Shown one piece after another: positions 53,306 to 64,000 of a stretch of 64,000 nucleotides of DNA. The position numbers and the translations under genes were made by a program. Below the pieces are notes generated by a model. It was given only the letters and a program-made list of their open reading frames with translations. It was not told the DNA's origin and ran no database searches. Source of the stretch: Athripsodes cinereus (lineage: Eukaryota > Arthropoda > Insecta > Trichoptera > Leptoceridae); assembly GCA_947579605.1 (NCBI GenBank), contig OX388320.1, positions 7,502,001-7,566,000 on the forward strand. Direction: 5' to 3'. Positions within the stretch are counted from its first letter, which is position 1. Each line of letters begins with the position of its first letter.

Positions 53306-54215
53306 ACGACATCTAGAGGGTATCTTTTCCCGGATTATTTTTGTTCCCGGGAAACGGGAAATTTTAAAATGAATTTCCCGGGATTCCCGGGAATCCCGGG
53401 AAATTCATTATTATATTTATAAATATTCAATTTTCAACAAATTTGGTATAAAAACTCTCATAACTTGTTGACCCTTGCAAACATTTTGATTTGATAAAAA
53501 AAAATCAAATTTTTGTTACCAATATAAGTAATTTGCTTAAAAAAAACTAAATAGCTGACTGACGAGATTTATTTAAGTACTCTATGTTATATCAAAATAA
53601 AAATTGTTTACAAAATATATAAACTTTTAATTTTTGATCATCCTATCAAGCAAAAAAATGTTATGGATTTTGGCAAAGCTTTTTAAAGATTTTTGACTTT
53701 AAAAAATGAGAAATTTCGACAAAAAAAGATTTTTTATATCGGTTAATATCCATGAATAAAACAAAAAAAATGACAGTTGGCTGCACTAATATTTTTAAGA
53801 ACTATCTAACTTTTCGAAATATGTAAAAAAAAAACATGAAAAATTGTAGGATTCTTATACATTGTCGGCCAAACACACCTCCGATTTCGAATTATATTTA
53901 GAATAATTATGCTTCTTTCAAACGAATACATTGAAGCTATAATTAAGTTTTTTTTTAAAGTAGGTATAACACTTATATTGGTAATTAATATTATTTTTCA
54001 TATTTTCATATCAAAATATTCGTCAGCTTCTACAAGTTTATCACGACTATTACAGTTAACTAAACAAAGATTTCGGTATCGGTATGGCAATCTGCATGAC
54101 TAATAATTTGTATTTTTTCCCGGGAAAGGATTCGTTTTTTTCCCGGGAAACGGGAAATAAAAATTAGAGGGTTTTCTCGGGCGGGAATTCCCGGGAGTAA
54201 CCCTCTAACGACATC
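53306..54215. mobile_element. hAT-type element (894 bp) with CCCGGGAA clusters
   Basis: Element 53314-54207 starts TAGAGGGTATCTTTTCCCGG and ends GGAGTAACCCTCTA. ACGACATC flanks both sides (53306-53313, 54208-54215). Both ends carry CCCGGGAA/TTCCCGGG repeats (53340-53400, 54118-54197). The middle is AT-rich and non-coding. Confidence 0.88.
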
Positions 54216-54678
54216 TATCACTCATGCGGGATGGGCAAAGGATTAAATGAATATGCAACACATATCATAATATTCGTATAGACCATTAAAGCATGACGTC
54301 ACACAAAATTATTTGGAGGTATAGTCCTAACATAACGGAACAAAAACAAAAAAAAACAAAATATATTTAACAACTTGACCATAATTTATTTTTCAATTGT
54401 CCAAAAACTGACGTTATGTTAAATTATGCTTGCCGTAAAAGGTAATAATGTATATTTATATTTCTATAAAAGAATAAAGCGTACCACGTGAACGAAAAAG
54501 TTTAAGGTGGTATCTCTGCCAAATTATCAAATAGTATTTTACATGATTACATTGTAATAACTGAGATCTAAGAAGAGGTCCACACATTTGATTGTTATCA
54601 ATAAAAATCCTGGGTACAACCATGTAAAAAATTTGGCAATTTTACCAATAGGCACATAGTAAGGTTAGGTACAAGTGC

Positions 54679-55098
54679 ATACCTACTAGTAATGTAACGA
54701 AAATTCGTATTCGCATTCGCGAATATTCGCACATTTCAAAGTATTCGCATTCGCATTCGTATTCGCAAAAAAATATGCGAATGTTTTGCGAATATTAATT
54801 TGGTAATAAAAGCATCGGATATTCGCTAAAAGTACCGGATACTTACTCTGTACATTGTAGAAAAAGGTACTGCAATAAAATATTCTTTAAGAAAACCGAG
54901 GAGTTTTGAAATATTTTAAATTCCTATACCATTTTGAAAATTCGGCGACGGGGGGTAGAAATTTTAATGTTTGAGCAATTGTAGAAATTTAAGAAAGTCA
55001 ATATTCGCTATTCGCATTCGCGAATGTCGGCAACAAATATTCGCATTCGCATTCGCGAATATCCAAAATCACACATTCGCTACATCACTAATACCTAC
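54679..55098. mobile_element. hAT-type element (404 bp) with ATTCGC clusters
   Basis: Element 54687-55090 starts TAGTAATGTAACGAAAATTC and ends ATTCGCTACATCACTA. ATACCTAC flanks both sides (54679-54686, 55091-55098). Many ATTCGCATTCGCGAATATTC-like words lie near both ends. Confidence 0.9.
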
Positions 55099-55597
55099 CT
55101 ACTAATGAGATATCCAAAAGTATTATAAGGTTTTTTAACACACACATTAATATTGTCAGTGTAAAATGATGAAGGATTTTGTTATTCTTTCTGCAAATCA
55201 TCATAAAAAATGTTATGATAAAAAATATTAGGTTTAGATTTTGGTTCAAAGTAGATGGAATTAAACTAGAAGTCAAAATATTTTTATACAAATTTTAGAA
55301 ATGATTCTTTATACATACTTTAAGGTTACAAACAAACAACTGGGTTCTAGAAATTAAGGGAGTGAATGTATTTTCACTTTTTTAATAATAATAATCCTAA
55401 CTCAATAATGATTATATATAGAAATAATATAATCATTATTTTCCAGATTTATTATAAGTAATTACTTAATGAGATTAATTTAAAAAATTACATTTTATAC
55501 TTCTTTAGTTGCATACTTACAAGGCTAAAAGTGATTTATAAACATTTCAATGTGCAAACTTTCAGTTCAAGGTTTAAATAATTCCTTTTGTTTCCAG

Positions 55598-55746
55598 GTT
55601 GTGAGCATCACACTGCTAACTACTTTAGTTGTGCCCAGAGCTGGTATCCTGGCTGAGGCAGTATCACAATGCATGTTCACCTTCTCCATGTATCAGCTTT
55701 TCTGTCTCTTCATATCCTACTGTGGAGGAGAATCCGAACTCATCAG
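55598..55746 (+). CDS. OSTA-like coding exon 3 (residues 112-160, split 161)
   Basis: Acceptor TGTTTCCAG, then VVSITLLTTLVVPRAGILAE (end of membrane segment 2 and loop) and AVSQCMFTFSMYQLFCLFIS (segment 3), ending YCGGESELI + AG at GTACCT. The PRAG and GGE motifs are typical of OSTA/TMEM184 proteins. Confidence 0.93.
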
Positions 55747-57170
55747 GTACCTAAATAATAGCATTATTTTTTTATCCTTCACTCCTGTATGTATTATGAA
55801 TAAGTTTCTATAATCATGTACTTATTTCTATTTTCATAAAGAAAACTGAATAATTTTTACACATTTGATTGATTTTAGTATGTTATTTTAATATGTTGCA
55901 AAACATCGTTAAGGGAAAGTGTCTACCTCTTTGCTTTTGATTTTCTGAAATTTTATGGTAGGTAAAACAGAGCATTTATTTCAATCACCGTTTATTAAAT
56001 ATTCTCAGAAAACATGCATAATAACTGTATGTCATCATCATCAGTTGCTCTACAGCCTGTTATGAGCCTTGGCCTCCTCCCACATTCGCAACCATCTCTC
56101 CCTATCTTGGCATGTACCTACTTTTCCAATCCCTGATGATGTGATGATGTCTACATCCCTCTGTACCCTATCCATCAAATGGAGTTTGGGTCTACCTTTT
56201 GGTCTTGTATGAAGGATTATCTTTGGCACTATTTCTTCATTCATTCTCTCCATGTGCCCAGTCCACCTCAGTCTTCCAACTTTGATACATTTGTTCAATT
56301 ATATCACCACATACTCTATGCAACGCATCAATTGGTAAATTAGTGATTTTTTTGTGATTCAACTTTAAGATGAAATAAAATAGTTTTTTTCGTTCATAAA
56401 AAATATACCCTTATAATAACTTCATATAGTAAATAAGCACATTATAACTGCGTAATATAGTGAGTCTTATATTTATCACATTCTGATAAGATGCTACTGA
56501 GACAATAAAGAGTTGATGAGGTGACATTTGTAAATATATTCAAATTAATGTTTTATGTAGGCAAACAAAGATGCAATTAGCAGTGGTACTGACACAAGTA
56601 ATAAAACATTGATAATGTTGTTTGAAAATACTTACTTATACACTGTTTAATGCGCTCAGGTATTATTATAGAAATAATTATGCATTGGAAAAACATGTAG
56701 TAGGTACACTGTTACTAAACTTTATACATAAAAAATGTTATTTCTAAGTAACTTATCTATTTGTAGGTATAAAAACAGAATAATTATATAGATTTTACAA
56801 TATTTAGTTATCTATGAAACATAATTTCTATTTGAGCTTCTTTCATATTTTTCTGTTTGTCTTAAAGGATAACATGATCTTCCCATTTTTTATAATAAAA
56901 GACAAAATTCACGATAATTTACATAGGAATAGACTAAACGGATAAATAGGAGTCCTTGGACTCCTGAAATATCCGAGAAATAAAGATATTTCAACATAGG
57001 AATAGATTAATATTTTATTGCAATAGTTCATTTTTACACCATAATCAAACTATGTGCCTTGGCATTCTTATCTGGTAATATGTACCTATACTAACTAAAT
57101 AGAGAAAAAATATCACTTATAAATTATATTCATACAGTATTATGAGGACAATTTATTTTCTGAATTACAG
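55747..57170 (+). other. OSTA-like intron 3
   Basis: 1.4 kb. Contains the LINE C-terminal fragment at 56050-56298 (antisense) and a small inverted repeat near 56950 (GGAGTCCTTGGACTCC). Otherwise plain AT-rich DNA. Confidence 0.8.
56030..56298 (-). mobile_element. LINE C-terminal fragment in intron 3
   Basis: Open frame IKVGRLRWTGHMERMNEEIV, PKIILHTRPKGRPKLHLMDR, VQRDVD.., EEAKAHNRL-stop: a widespread LINE ending (GRLRW.GHxxRM, GRPKxxWxD). Followed by a TGATGATGA tail at about 56030-56045. Open, but only the last 80 residues remain. Confidence 0.75.
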
Positions 57171-57257
57171 GACTTCAAAGCCTGATGCATTAAATCTAAA
57201 AGTTGGACCTTGCTGTTGTTATCCATGTTGCCTGTTGCCGGTTTACACAGCCAATAA
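57171..57257 (+). CDS. OSTA-like coding exon 4 (residues 161-189)
   Basis: Acceptor TGAATTACAG, then (R)TSKPDALNLKVG and the family cysteine block PCCCYPCCLLPVYTAN (C175-C177, C180-C181), a likely palmitoylated cytoplasmic loop. Ends AA|GTAAGA in phase 2. Confidence 0.92.
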
Positions 57258-57450
57258 GTAAGAGAAATTATAATATTCAGTAATCAAATAAAGAACTATT
57301 TTTCAGTACCTATAACAATTTAGTAAAACATACCTATTTCTATTCACATATTCATTCTTTACAGCTGCCAAAATCGTTTCTTTTATATGTAAAGCAAAAA
57401 CTACTGTTTAATTTAACAAAATAAAATAAATATGATGTGTATATTTTCAG

Positions 57451-57547
57451 GAAAAACATAAGGTTTCTGAGGCTTCTAGTACTGCAGTTTCCTGTAGTAC
57501 ATGCATTTGTTTATATTATATTCCTCTTCTCATGGGCTGACCAAAAG
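57451..57547 (+). CDS. OSTA-like coding exon 5 (residues 190-222)
   Basis: Acceptor ATATTTTCAG, then KNIRFLRLLVLQFPVVHAFV and YIIFLFSWADQK: membrane segment 4. Ends AAG|GTACAA, phase 0. Confidence 0.92.
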
Positions 57548-57852
57548 GTACAAATTATATATTTTGTAAAATATTGTCTGAATAAACAATTTAAAATTAA
57601 TTTTAAATAACAATAATTAAGTAACTCTATTTGTACAACAACAAAAAAAGTTACGGTACCTACAAGCAGACATATGCAATCAACGAGTTCATCACAGCAG
57701 TGCGATATTTTGCAAATAAACAATACCTTGATGCTCAAGAGTTTATTTATATTACACTTATGCACAAGAAAAAAACTTTTGTTAGTTGAACCATTTATGA
57801 AAAGTGTCTCTTTAAAAAATAGAACAAATCAAAAATTTTACAAATTTTAAGA

Positions 57853-58078
57853 TGACCAGTGTAATGTAGAGGTAACACATTTGCTTGTGAGTCATGAGAT
57901 CCTGGGTTTGAATCCCGGCTAAGACAAATTGATGTTTACAAAATTGTTCTGGGTCTGGTTGTCATATGTAAATGCGTATAATGCATTGTATATAATTATG
58001 TGTATTGTTATGTTGGTATTCATTAAACAAGATTCATACTTTAATTTGGGATTAGGTAATTAGATTTGTAAATTTAAT
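57853..58078 (+). mobile_element. tRNA-derived SINE
   Basis: ATGACCAGTGTAATGTAGAG (A-box area), B-box GGTTTGAATCCC near 57905, then TTCTGGGTCTGGTTGTCATA, ATGCATTGTATATAATT and AATTTGGGATTAGG. Same family as the SINE inside the Helitron (16006-16249). Confidence 0.78.
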
Positions 58079-58082
58079 TAGA

Positions 58083-58262
58083 GTTCATCGGTAGCCTGGA
58101 GGTAGAGTCTCGTCCTCATGAACAAAGGGCCCGCAGTTCAATCCCAGGTGCTGGCAAACTCCCCTTTCATGATACAAGCTTATTTAGCTTACTGTGAAAA
58201 GTGTATAAGGTTGTATTTGGGTTTATAACAAAAATCCTGATATATCTTTTTTAAAAAAAAAC
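58083..58262 (+). mobile_element. Second tRNA-derived SINE type
   Basis: CATCGGTAGCCTGGAGGTAG, then GGGCCCGCAGTTCAATCCCA (B-box-like AGTTCAATCCC), body CCTTTCATGATACAAGC, tail AAGGTTGTATTTGGGTTTAT..GATATATCTTTTTT. The tail recurs at 60205-60260. Confidence 0.72.
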
Positions 58263-58345
58263 TTAAAAAAAAAGAAAAATGTGTACACACTACTTAGTTG
58301 ATCTTTGGTACACACATTATGTTTATTTAATGTTATTATTTTCAG

Positions 58346-58595
58346 AACTACGTTTCACAAGATTTCTACATCCAACCTATTCTAGTTTGTTCTATTCTTC
58401 TGGGAATCTGGGGAATCATGATGACGGTTAAGATGTTGGAGCATCGACTAGAGAACCACAAACTCATACAAAAATTCCTCTCCCTACAATGTATACTGCT
58501 CTGTACTAAGTTGCAGGGAGTCATTGTAAAGATAATCGTATTTCTTGATGTACTGCCTTGCAATCCACCACTAACACCATTACTTTATGCTACAA
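58346..58595 (+). CDS. OSTA-like coding exon 6 (residues 223-305)
   Basis: Acceptor TTATTTTCAG, then NYVSQDFYIQPILVCSILLG (segment 5), IWGIMMTVKMLEHRLENHKL, IQKFLSLQCILLCTKLQGVI (segment 6), VKIIVFLDVLPCNPPLTPLL (start of segment 7), YAT + A at GTAAGT, phase 1. Confidence 0.93.
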
Positions 58596-58988
58596 GTAAG
58601 TCAAAAAGTTATATCGAAAATATTAATAAATTCTGTTTTTAATCTTCTAATGAATGCTAAGCTTTAATAATAGTTAGCTATGAAATTTCATATATTTAAA
58701 AACCATACAAGGCTGAACAAATATATGAATTAAAGTTATTTTTAAACTTGTATTTTAAATGTTTAGATTTAATTTGAGGTTCAATGAAGTTGCTTATTAA
58801 ACTCTTTAATTTGATACACAGAATCACTATTCTTTTGTAGTACGTATAGATTCTTTTTTGACACAGAAAGGAAGCATGTCTTTTTCATCAGAGATACCTA
58901 GTAGTGGTTTGATATTTTTCCTGGATATTGATAACTTTCCAATGCTTGGAGACTATTTACACATATTTAAATATGATGTTTGTTTCAG

Positions 58989-59248
58989 TTGTTTTCAATA
59001 GCATTGTGTTACTGGAAATAATATTGCTGTCTTTATGGGCAAAGAGATTGTACCAGGAGCCACTACCAGATGTAGAACCACATCATAATGGGGTCCAGCA
59101 GGTTTGTTCAATACAGACAGTGTGCACTAACAACTCCACAGACAAGCTGCCTGATACACCAACTCTTCCTCTTTCTTCTTCTGGACGATCAAATAACAAC
59201 TACATGTGCTTCGATAATCAAAACTTTGCCATAAATATCAAAATGTGA
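58989..59248 (+). CDS. OSTA-like coding exon 7 (residues 306-391)
   Basis: Acceptor TGTTTCAG, then (I)VFNSIVLLEIILLSLWAKRL completes segment 7. The cytoplasmic tail is Ser/Thr/Asn-rich (CTNNSTDKLPDTPTLPLSSS) and ends FDNQNFAINIKM with TGA at 59246-59248. Total length of 391 residues is within the usual range for insect OSTA-like proteins. Confidence 0.92.
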
Positions 59249-60719
59249 GCACGGGACACTCATTTGTGAAATAGGATACATCTTGCACACATAGCAAGAA
59301 GAAATACATAAAATACTATATTATAGTCACTAAACTGATATATCATATTCATACAACACTGCTTGTGGTATGTATTTAATAACGTAGTAAATGTGTGGCT
59401 CACTATATATAGAGTAACAAGAATCATTGCATTTTAGTGGAATTCACAAGCTTTATACTTATTGTATCTTCTTGCCTATTGTACTTAATTTATTCATATA
59501 CATATTATGTAAGAAAACATCAACATCTAATGTGATTAATAGGAGAAAAACAGTCAGAGTTGTAAGCTATGAGATAGAGGCTTAAATAGGAATAGCAAAA
59601 GTTACAAGTCTGAAGAAAAACCTGTGTTTCAATGTGTAAAGAGAATAACTCAACAAGAACTAAATAAAGAAAATCTGTTTGAGTATGGAAAAGTACAAAT
59701 TAAAAAATTGCATTCACATTGTTATTTGAAAAGAATGTGTTACTGCAGAATAAGAATTCTCATAGGTACTTTTAACCCATCATATTATTCCAATGGCGTG
59801 TTTTTAGACTAATATTGGTTATGATTTCTTTTACCATTGGTACAAAATGGGTTAATGTATATTACAATAGATGTTAGTAGATAAAATATACAAGAAAAAT
59901 ATATTTAAATATTATCTTATATGTAGAGTACAAAACCAAGTATGCTAAAAATTAGTGTGGCTTTATAAAATTCTATATGGTGGGAGAAAGTTTATTGCTT
60001 TTCTTCTGGTTGCAGCTTAATTATCTATTTTTATATTAAAAATGTTCATTACTCAATCTGCCAAAGCAAATGATATAATTACAATTAGGATGTACTGCCT
60101 AACATTCTAAAACAAAACAGATCATCTTGTATTGGATCATCCTTTGTTTTAAAATTATGTTGTATACATACAACAGCACAAGCTTTTAACTTAGTGTGAG
60201 GTATGTATTAGTATAAGGTTGTATTTGGGTTTTAACCAAACCCAGATATATCTTTTTTAAAAAAAAAAAAATGATTAAGAAAATGAATGATTAATTAATG
60301 TTGCTTATAAAACAGACTATGAGCCAAAAATTACAATATTAAGAAGCGCAAGAGGTTATTTATTATTATGTGTGATAATATAATATTGTAGATGTTGTGT
60401 TCAATGTTTTTTATAAAAAGTGTATAGGAAACTGCTAATGGCACCTTAGTATTGTCTACTTGGAAACCGTAATATGCATACACATCACATTGCTGTCAAA
60501 TGCTACAAATTTTTGCTTTTATAAAAACTACACATGTATTTGTAAGATAGACAAAAGATTATTATTATTGATTATTCTGACATTAGTCCCTTTCTGTATG
60601 ATGTACATATCACTAATACAAGCATCATTTTTATAGAAGTAAAAAATTTGTAGCATTTATTTGATAGAATCACAATGTGTATTACAGTTTCCGAGTGGCC
60701 ATTACTATATTGCCGCTAA
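59249..60719 (+). other. 3' flank of OSTA-like gene
   Basis: Likely 3' UTR plus intergenic DNA. A SINE-tail match (GTATAAGGTTGTATTTGGGT..CAGATATATCTTTTTT then A-run) lies at 60205-60270. No clear poly(A) signal can be assigned. Confidence 0.5.
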
Positions 60720-60936
60720 CAGCAGGGTTACTCTTGACAAAACTAAACACGATCTTAATCTAGTCTTGATCTTGATCATACGACGCACGAAGGGACTATG
60801 GTCAAAAACACCACGCTACCGCTGACGCGTGATCGGTTTGCGTGTATTTTTGGCCAATAGTCACTTTGTGCGTCGTATGATCAAGATCAAGACTAGATTA
60901 AGATCGTGTTTAGTTTTGTCAAGAGTAGCCCTGCAG
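60720..60936. mobile_element. Palindromic MITE (217 bp), same ends as 1307-1382
   Basis: Left arm CAGCAGGGTTACTCTTGACA, AAACTAAACACGATCTTAAT, CTAGTCTTGATCTTGATCAT, ACGACGCAC. The right arm is its complement over about 73 bp with a few mismatches. The centre also pairs loosely (GGTCAAAAACAC / GTGTATTTTTGGCC). Confidence 0.85.
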
Positions 60937-62900
60937 TTTCACATACATTTCCTTTTTATTCTATTATATGTTTATATGTTGCATAACACTGCATATAATT
61001 AGTTGAATGTATAAATAAAATAATGTTATTAGAATTTATTCATGTTTCATCATTGAGACTAACCAATATCTTACATTAACATTTCCTATGATACCACCAA
61101 TACATCACTTGGAATCTATCACTCTGGCCATATTTCATCACAACAGTGACTATCACTATACCATATCTTCTTTCAAGGTGGCACAACAATATTAGCAGTT
61201 AGAATATCATTCTTCTGTTTCTGATCAAAGTCAAATTACAGAAAAACTGTATTCACAAGAATATATTGATTATGACTTGTGCTAGATTTTACGCTTCATA
61301 ACAAGAATTCCTTATTTCCTCGTTTACAACATTTGCAGATAAATCATCTTCATTCCAATTCTTTTATTATAGTGGATATTTTCAAAGATGCAGGGATTGA
61401 TAAAGGTGAGTATAATTATAATTCTGATAAACTTGTGTTTGTAATCTAATGAAAAAACACACCATTTCATGGCTTCATTATGGCTTGTTTACGCAGTCAT
61501 GAAAATCTTGTCACTACACAATAATATTTTTTTAATATTCAATTTAATGAAATGAAATTAAATTTGAGAGTTTATTTTTGTGTTTAGGTTTTGATGGAAA
61601 TCCCAGGATAACAAGAAAGATGTGAGATGAGCTTAAGAGGAAAAAATAAAATTATCAAGACTAAAAGAGTGAAGAGGAATAAGTTTTGAGTAAAATATTA
61701 TTAGTAAAGTATTAAATATCTAACCTCAATATTATTTTAACTATTAGTATAATAAGGTTTTGTAATAGTTCCTAGAAAATGAAGTGCTTAAGTATATACC
61801 TCAGACATCGCTTAGTTTATGTAAGTTTATAATTAATAGTGAGAATAGAAAGTAAAGTTAAAAGCAATGCACTAAGACACTATTCAATATAAGGAAAACA
61901 ACCAATACCATTGGAAAACTCAACACTAAGAATATAAATTGGTTTGATGATGGATACCCATACGCTTCCGAAAGCTTGCCAAAATCTCGACAATATGACG
62001 TAACCGCAGATTCGTATATATATACATATAAATAAAAAAACTGTGATGTAGACTAAAAAAATAGATATGGATAAAGGATCTATTATGATCAAATTTCGAC
62101 ATCAGAAAAACAATATAGCCATCTGTGATAGCATAGGCAGGAAAATATAAAACAAACAATATTAATGTCAATAGGTGTGTGTTTTGGTAGTATCGAAACT
62201 GAACTAATCCATTCATAGAAAAATGTCAGTAAATTAGATTTGACAGATTTTCATAATGACATTTATATTTTTAATAATTGAAATATGTTGAATTGTAATA
62301 TGTTCAAAATGTATACTATTTTAATAGGCTTCTGTGCAGTTTAAATGAGTAAGTAAATTTCGTAGCATTCAATTATTTGACGAAAAATATTTTTGCATAC
62401 TCAAACTAATAAAAAACATTTTTGGATAAGCCCATTTTCGATCCCAAACCACACAATTGTATACAATATATGTTATGTGGATATGTGGTGAATAAATTTA
62501 ATAAAACATGATGCAATTAAAAAATTGTCACCTTTATGTTGAATTATTTTTCTTTCTCTCCTATTCTGGCATTTTCTTCAAGCAGGATAACCTGAAGACT
62601 TACTACTCAAAAGAACATAAAGAATGTTTCCTCTCTAACAATACAATGCACCACTAGGATTTGTGGAATGCCTCATAATTAAATATATGAAGAAATGTGA
62701 CGTAATCAGCATTGGGAAAGGTTTATAAAAACATTCACGAATTTCTGAAATTCTTCAATAAGAGTTATGACATATCATAAGAAAATTGTTCAAAGTAATC
62801 AAAAAAATGTGAGATAAATTTTTACAAAATATGTTTAATTAAAAAAATTGAATCAGTTAGCCGAACATATAATAAAAATACCTTAATTAAATAATTACAT
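60937..62900. other. Intergenic between OSTA-like and PSMA3
   Basis: AT-rich. A short ATG..GGTGAGT stretch near 61389 could be a splice donor, but no coding exon is supported. AATAAA occurs at about 61014. Convergent 3' ends of the two genes meet in this region. Confidence 0.5.
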
Positions 62901-63078
62901 CTACATATCTTCATTATCCGAGTCAGAATCCTCCTGGAGAGCCTGTTTGGCTGTCCTCTCGGCCTCCTGAAGGATGTTCTGTGGAACACGCTGATGTACT
63001 CCATTAGTTATTTCACCAACCCATGATAACTCCAATTCAAAATTCTTATCTTTTAATTCATCATGAACAAGATAAATA
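62901..63078 (-). CDS. PSMA3: PSMA3 last coding exon
   Basis: Acceptor ATTTTCAG, then (I)[58 protein letters not shown] and TAG at 62903-62901. The ELELSWVGE motif and the acidic Ser/Asp/Glu tail ending in Met are hallmarks of PSMA3; in mammals this tail is phosphorylated by CK2. Confidence 0.95.
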
Positions 63079-63470
63079 CTGAAAATAAAATATAAATATT
63101 CATTAGAAATTTGTTAATCGCAAAATATTTACTTTTTAAAAATATACTTCTCTGTTAAAGTTAATTACGGAGTAAGTTACTTAGTTATTGGTTACTGATT
63201 TTCTGAATAATCAGATAAATTGTTAAAAACCATGTTTAAGGCTTGTTCAATATATTATAATGAATATTTCGGAACTGCATTGAAGAATACTCAATAAGTA
63301 TACAATATACGGAATAAATTTATACTTGTAACACTAAGTATGGGTAGTGGAAGAGGTAAGAATTTCTAAAATAAGATAAAACTATGGTTATAAACTGCTG
63401 TGATTAGCATTCAAATTATTCTAATTAAAAGCATTAGCGTAAGAGAATAGATAAATATGTATTAGCTTAC

Positions 63471-63583
63471 ATTCTAGCCGCCTCCTTCACTAAATCTTTG
63501 ATGGACATATCAGCAAGCTTCAGTTTCTCAATTTCTGTCTTTGCTGCTTGTTTGGCTTTTCCAACAGCACAACCATAGTATGA
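63471..63583 (-). CDS. PSMA3: PSMA3 internal coding exon
   Basis: Acceptor TGATTTCAG, then [38 protein letters not shown] ending AT|GTAAGC in phase 2. [18 protein letters not shown] is the conserved alpha-3 helix region. Confidence 0.95.
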
Positions 63584-63888
63584 CTGAAATCAAAATGATG
63601 AATTGAAGTTTGAAAAATCTTAAGTACACACCAAGATTCTCACATTACACAATATATTTGTGTTATGAACTATGTTAGCAGTGGCAACATTCAAACTCAG
63701 GATAATGTTATTTAAGTTGAAGATCAAGCTATGGGCTATCTCTAATTACAAAATAAATAATTTATTCTTTAAATTAGCTGTAATATATGCAAATACAATG
63801 TTTTTTTAGTTAGAGACATTATATACACGATACAATGAGATCTGAATATGTATTATTGATACGAAGATAACATTTTATAAGTACTTAC

Positions 63889-64000
63889 ATATGTGACACC
63901 ACTTGGATCAATCATATACATTGATGGTCCATCAAACTTATTCCATGAGCACATAACAGCAGAGCATCCATACGGTCTGACTGCACTGTACAGTGTGTAT
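63889..64000 (-). CDS. PSMA3: PSMA3 coding exon, cut by the window edge
   Basis: [20 protein letters not shown] then [17 protein letters not shown] at the GTAAGT donor. YSAVRPxGCS and [13 protein letters not shown] strands are typical of alpha-3 subunits. The 5' limit of the exon is outside the window. Confidence 0.93.

Larger units (their letters stand above)
51169..55597 (+). other. OSTA-like intron 2
   Basis: 4.4 kb, GTGAGT..TTTCCAG. Holds a hAT-like repeat (51424-51814), a Helitron (52155-52750) and two hAT-type elements (53314-54207, 54687-55090). Nothing else recognised in 51815-52150, 52755-53300 or 55100-55590. Confidence 0.85.
57548..58345 (+). other. OSTA-like intron 5
   Basis: 798 bp; holds two tRNA-type SINEs in tandem (57853-58078 and 58083-58262). 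Confidence 0.8.
25822..59248 (+). other. Gene locus: organic solute transporter alpha-like (7 coding exons, 33 kb)
   Basis: Exons 25822-26008, 51023-51168, 55598-55746, 57171-57257, 57451-57547, 58346-58595 and 58989-59248 join with matching phases (1, 0, 2, 2, 0, 1) into 391 residues. The protein has seven hydrophobic segments and the cysteine block of the OSTA/TMEM184 family. In vertebrates OST-alpha pairs with OST-beta for basolateral export of bile acids and steroids; the insect homologue's substrate is not established. A splice-acceptor-like TATATTTAG at 25781-25789 suggests a non-coding 5' exon upstream. Intron 1 is about 25 kb and packed with transposons; introns 4 to 6 are short. Confidence 0.93.
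62901..64000 (-). other. PSMA3: Gene locus: proteasome subunit alpha type-3, 3' part
   Basis: Three exons (64000-63889, 63583-63471, 63078-62901) with matching phases give the C-terminal 133 residues of the 20S proteasome alpha-3 subunit (alpha7/PSMA3 in human naming), about half of the usual 255. Known role: non-catalytic subunit of the outer alpha ring, guiding substrate entry and binding regulators in cytosol and nucleus. The remaining 5' exons lie beyond the right edge of the window. Confidence 0.95.

Noticed and set aside
55088..55291. 67-codon minus-strand frame
   Set aside because: AT-rich intronic DNA, low-complexity composition, no motif.
61380..61640. Short ATG...GGTGAGT stretch followed by an acceptor-like TTTAG
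   Set aside because: It would encode only a handful of codons before a stop; no protein signature.
62822..63004. 60-codon minus-strand frame
   Set aside because: Overlaps the last PSMA3 exon in another frame; the PSMA3 frame is clearly the real one.

Overview
This is a 64 kb piece of an AT-rich insect nuclear genome, almost certainly from a moth or butterfly. The small exons with GT..AG introns, the Helitron ends (TC...CTAG between A and T), and the LINE 3' tails and tRNA-type SINEs of lepidopteran style all point that way. The species cannot be named from the sequence alone.

Three protein-coding genes are well supported. (1) An arylalkylamine/dopamine N-acetyltransferase-like gene, + strand, 3 coding exons (2940-6556). 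(2) An organic solute transporter alpha (OSTA/TMEM184-family) gene, + strand, 7 coding exons spread over 33 kb (25822-59248); its first intron is 25 kb long and full of transposons. (3) The 3' half of proteasome subunit alpha type-3, - strand, three exons (62901-64000), running off the right edge. A possible last exon of an unidentified - strand gene sits at the left edge (122-216). The three genes have unrelated jobs (amine acetylation, solute export, protein degradation) and show no sign of coordination.

The rest is mainly mobile DNA, and its layering can be read. At 10476-17281 a small foldback element was split by a Ty3/gypsy retrotransposon with an intact 1285-codon Gag-Pol and LTRs that look identical. 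One of its LTRs was then split by a Helitron, which itself holds a SINE and two MITEs. At 26220-32390 lies a near full-length LINE with ORF1 (one frameshift), ORF2 (one in-frame stop) and, unusually, two further open frames of 117 and 345 codons packed between them. At 39667-42776 an RTE-type LINE end is followed by a 2.6 kb hAT-type element that inserted into the RTE target-site duplication and carries two other LINE fragments.

Other parts include five hAT-type non-autonomous elements with exact 8-bp target duplications, a second short Helitron, three minisatellite arrays (93, 127 and 83 bp units), a dispersed CATCACGG-family repeat, and LINE tails.

The most interesting thread is a set of about 200-bp elements (4198-4412, the element interrupted at 10487/17270, 46825-47033, and possibly 5182-5353 and 32508-32668). 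Most combine a long palindrome with a one-sided tail of 37-53 bp and long target duplications (11-15 bp). Three of them share a small central hairpin followed by GAAA that resembles a degenerate hammerhead ribozyme core, as known from Penelope-like retroelements.
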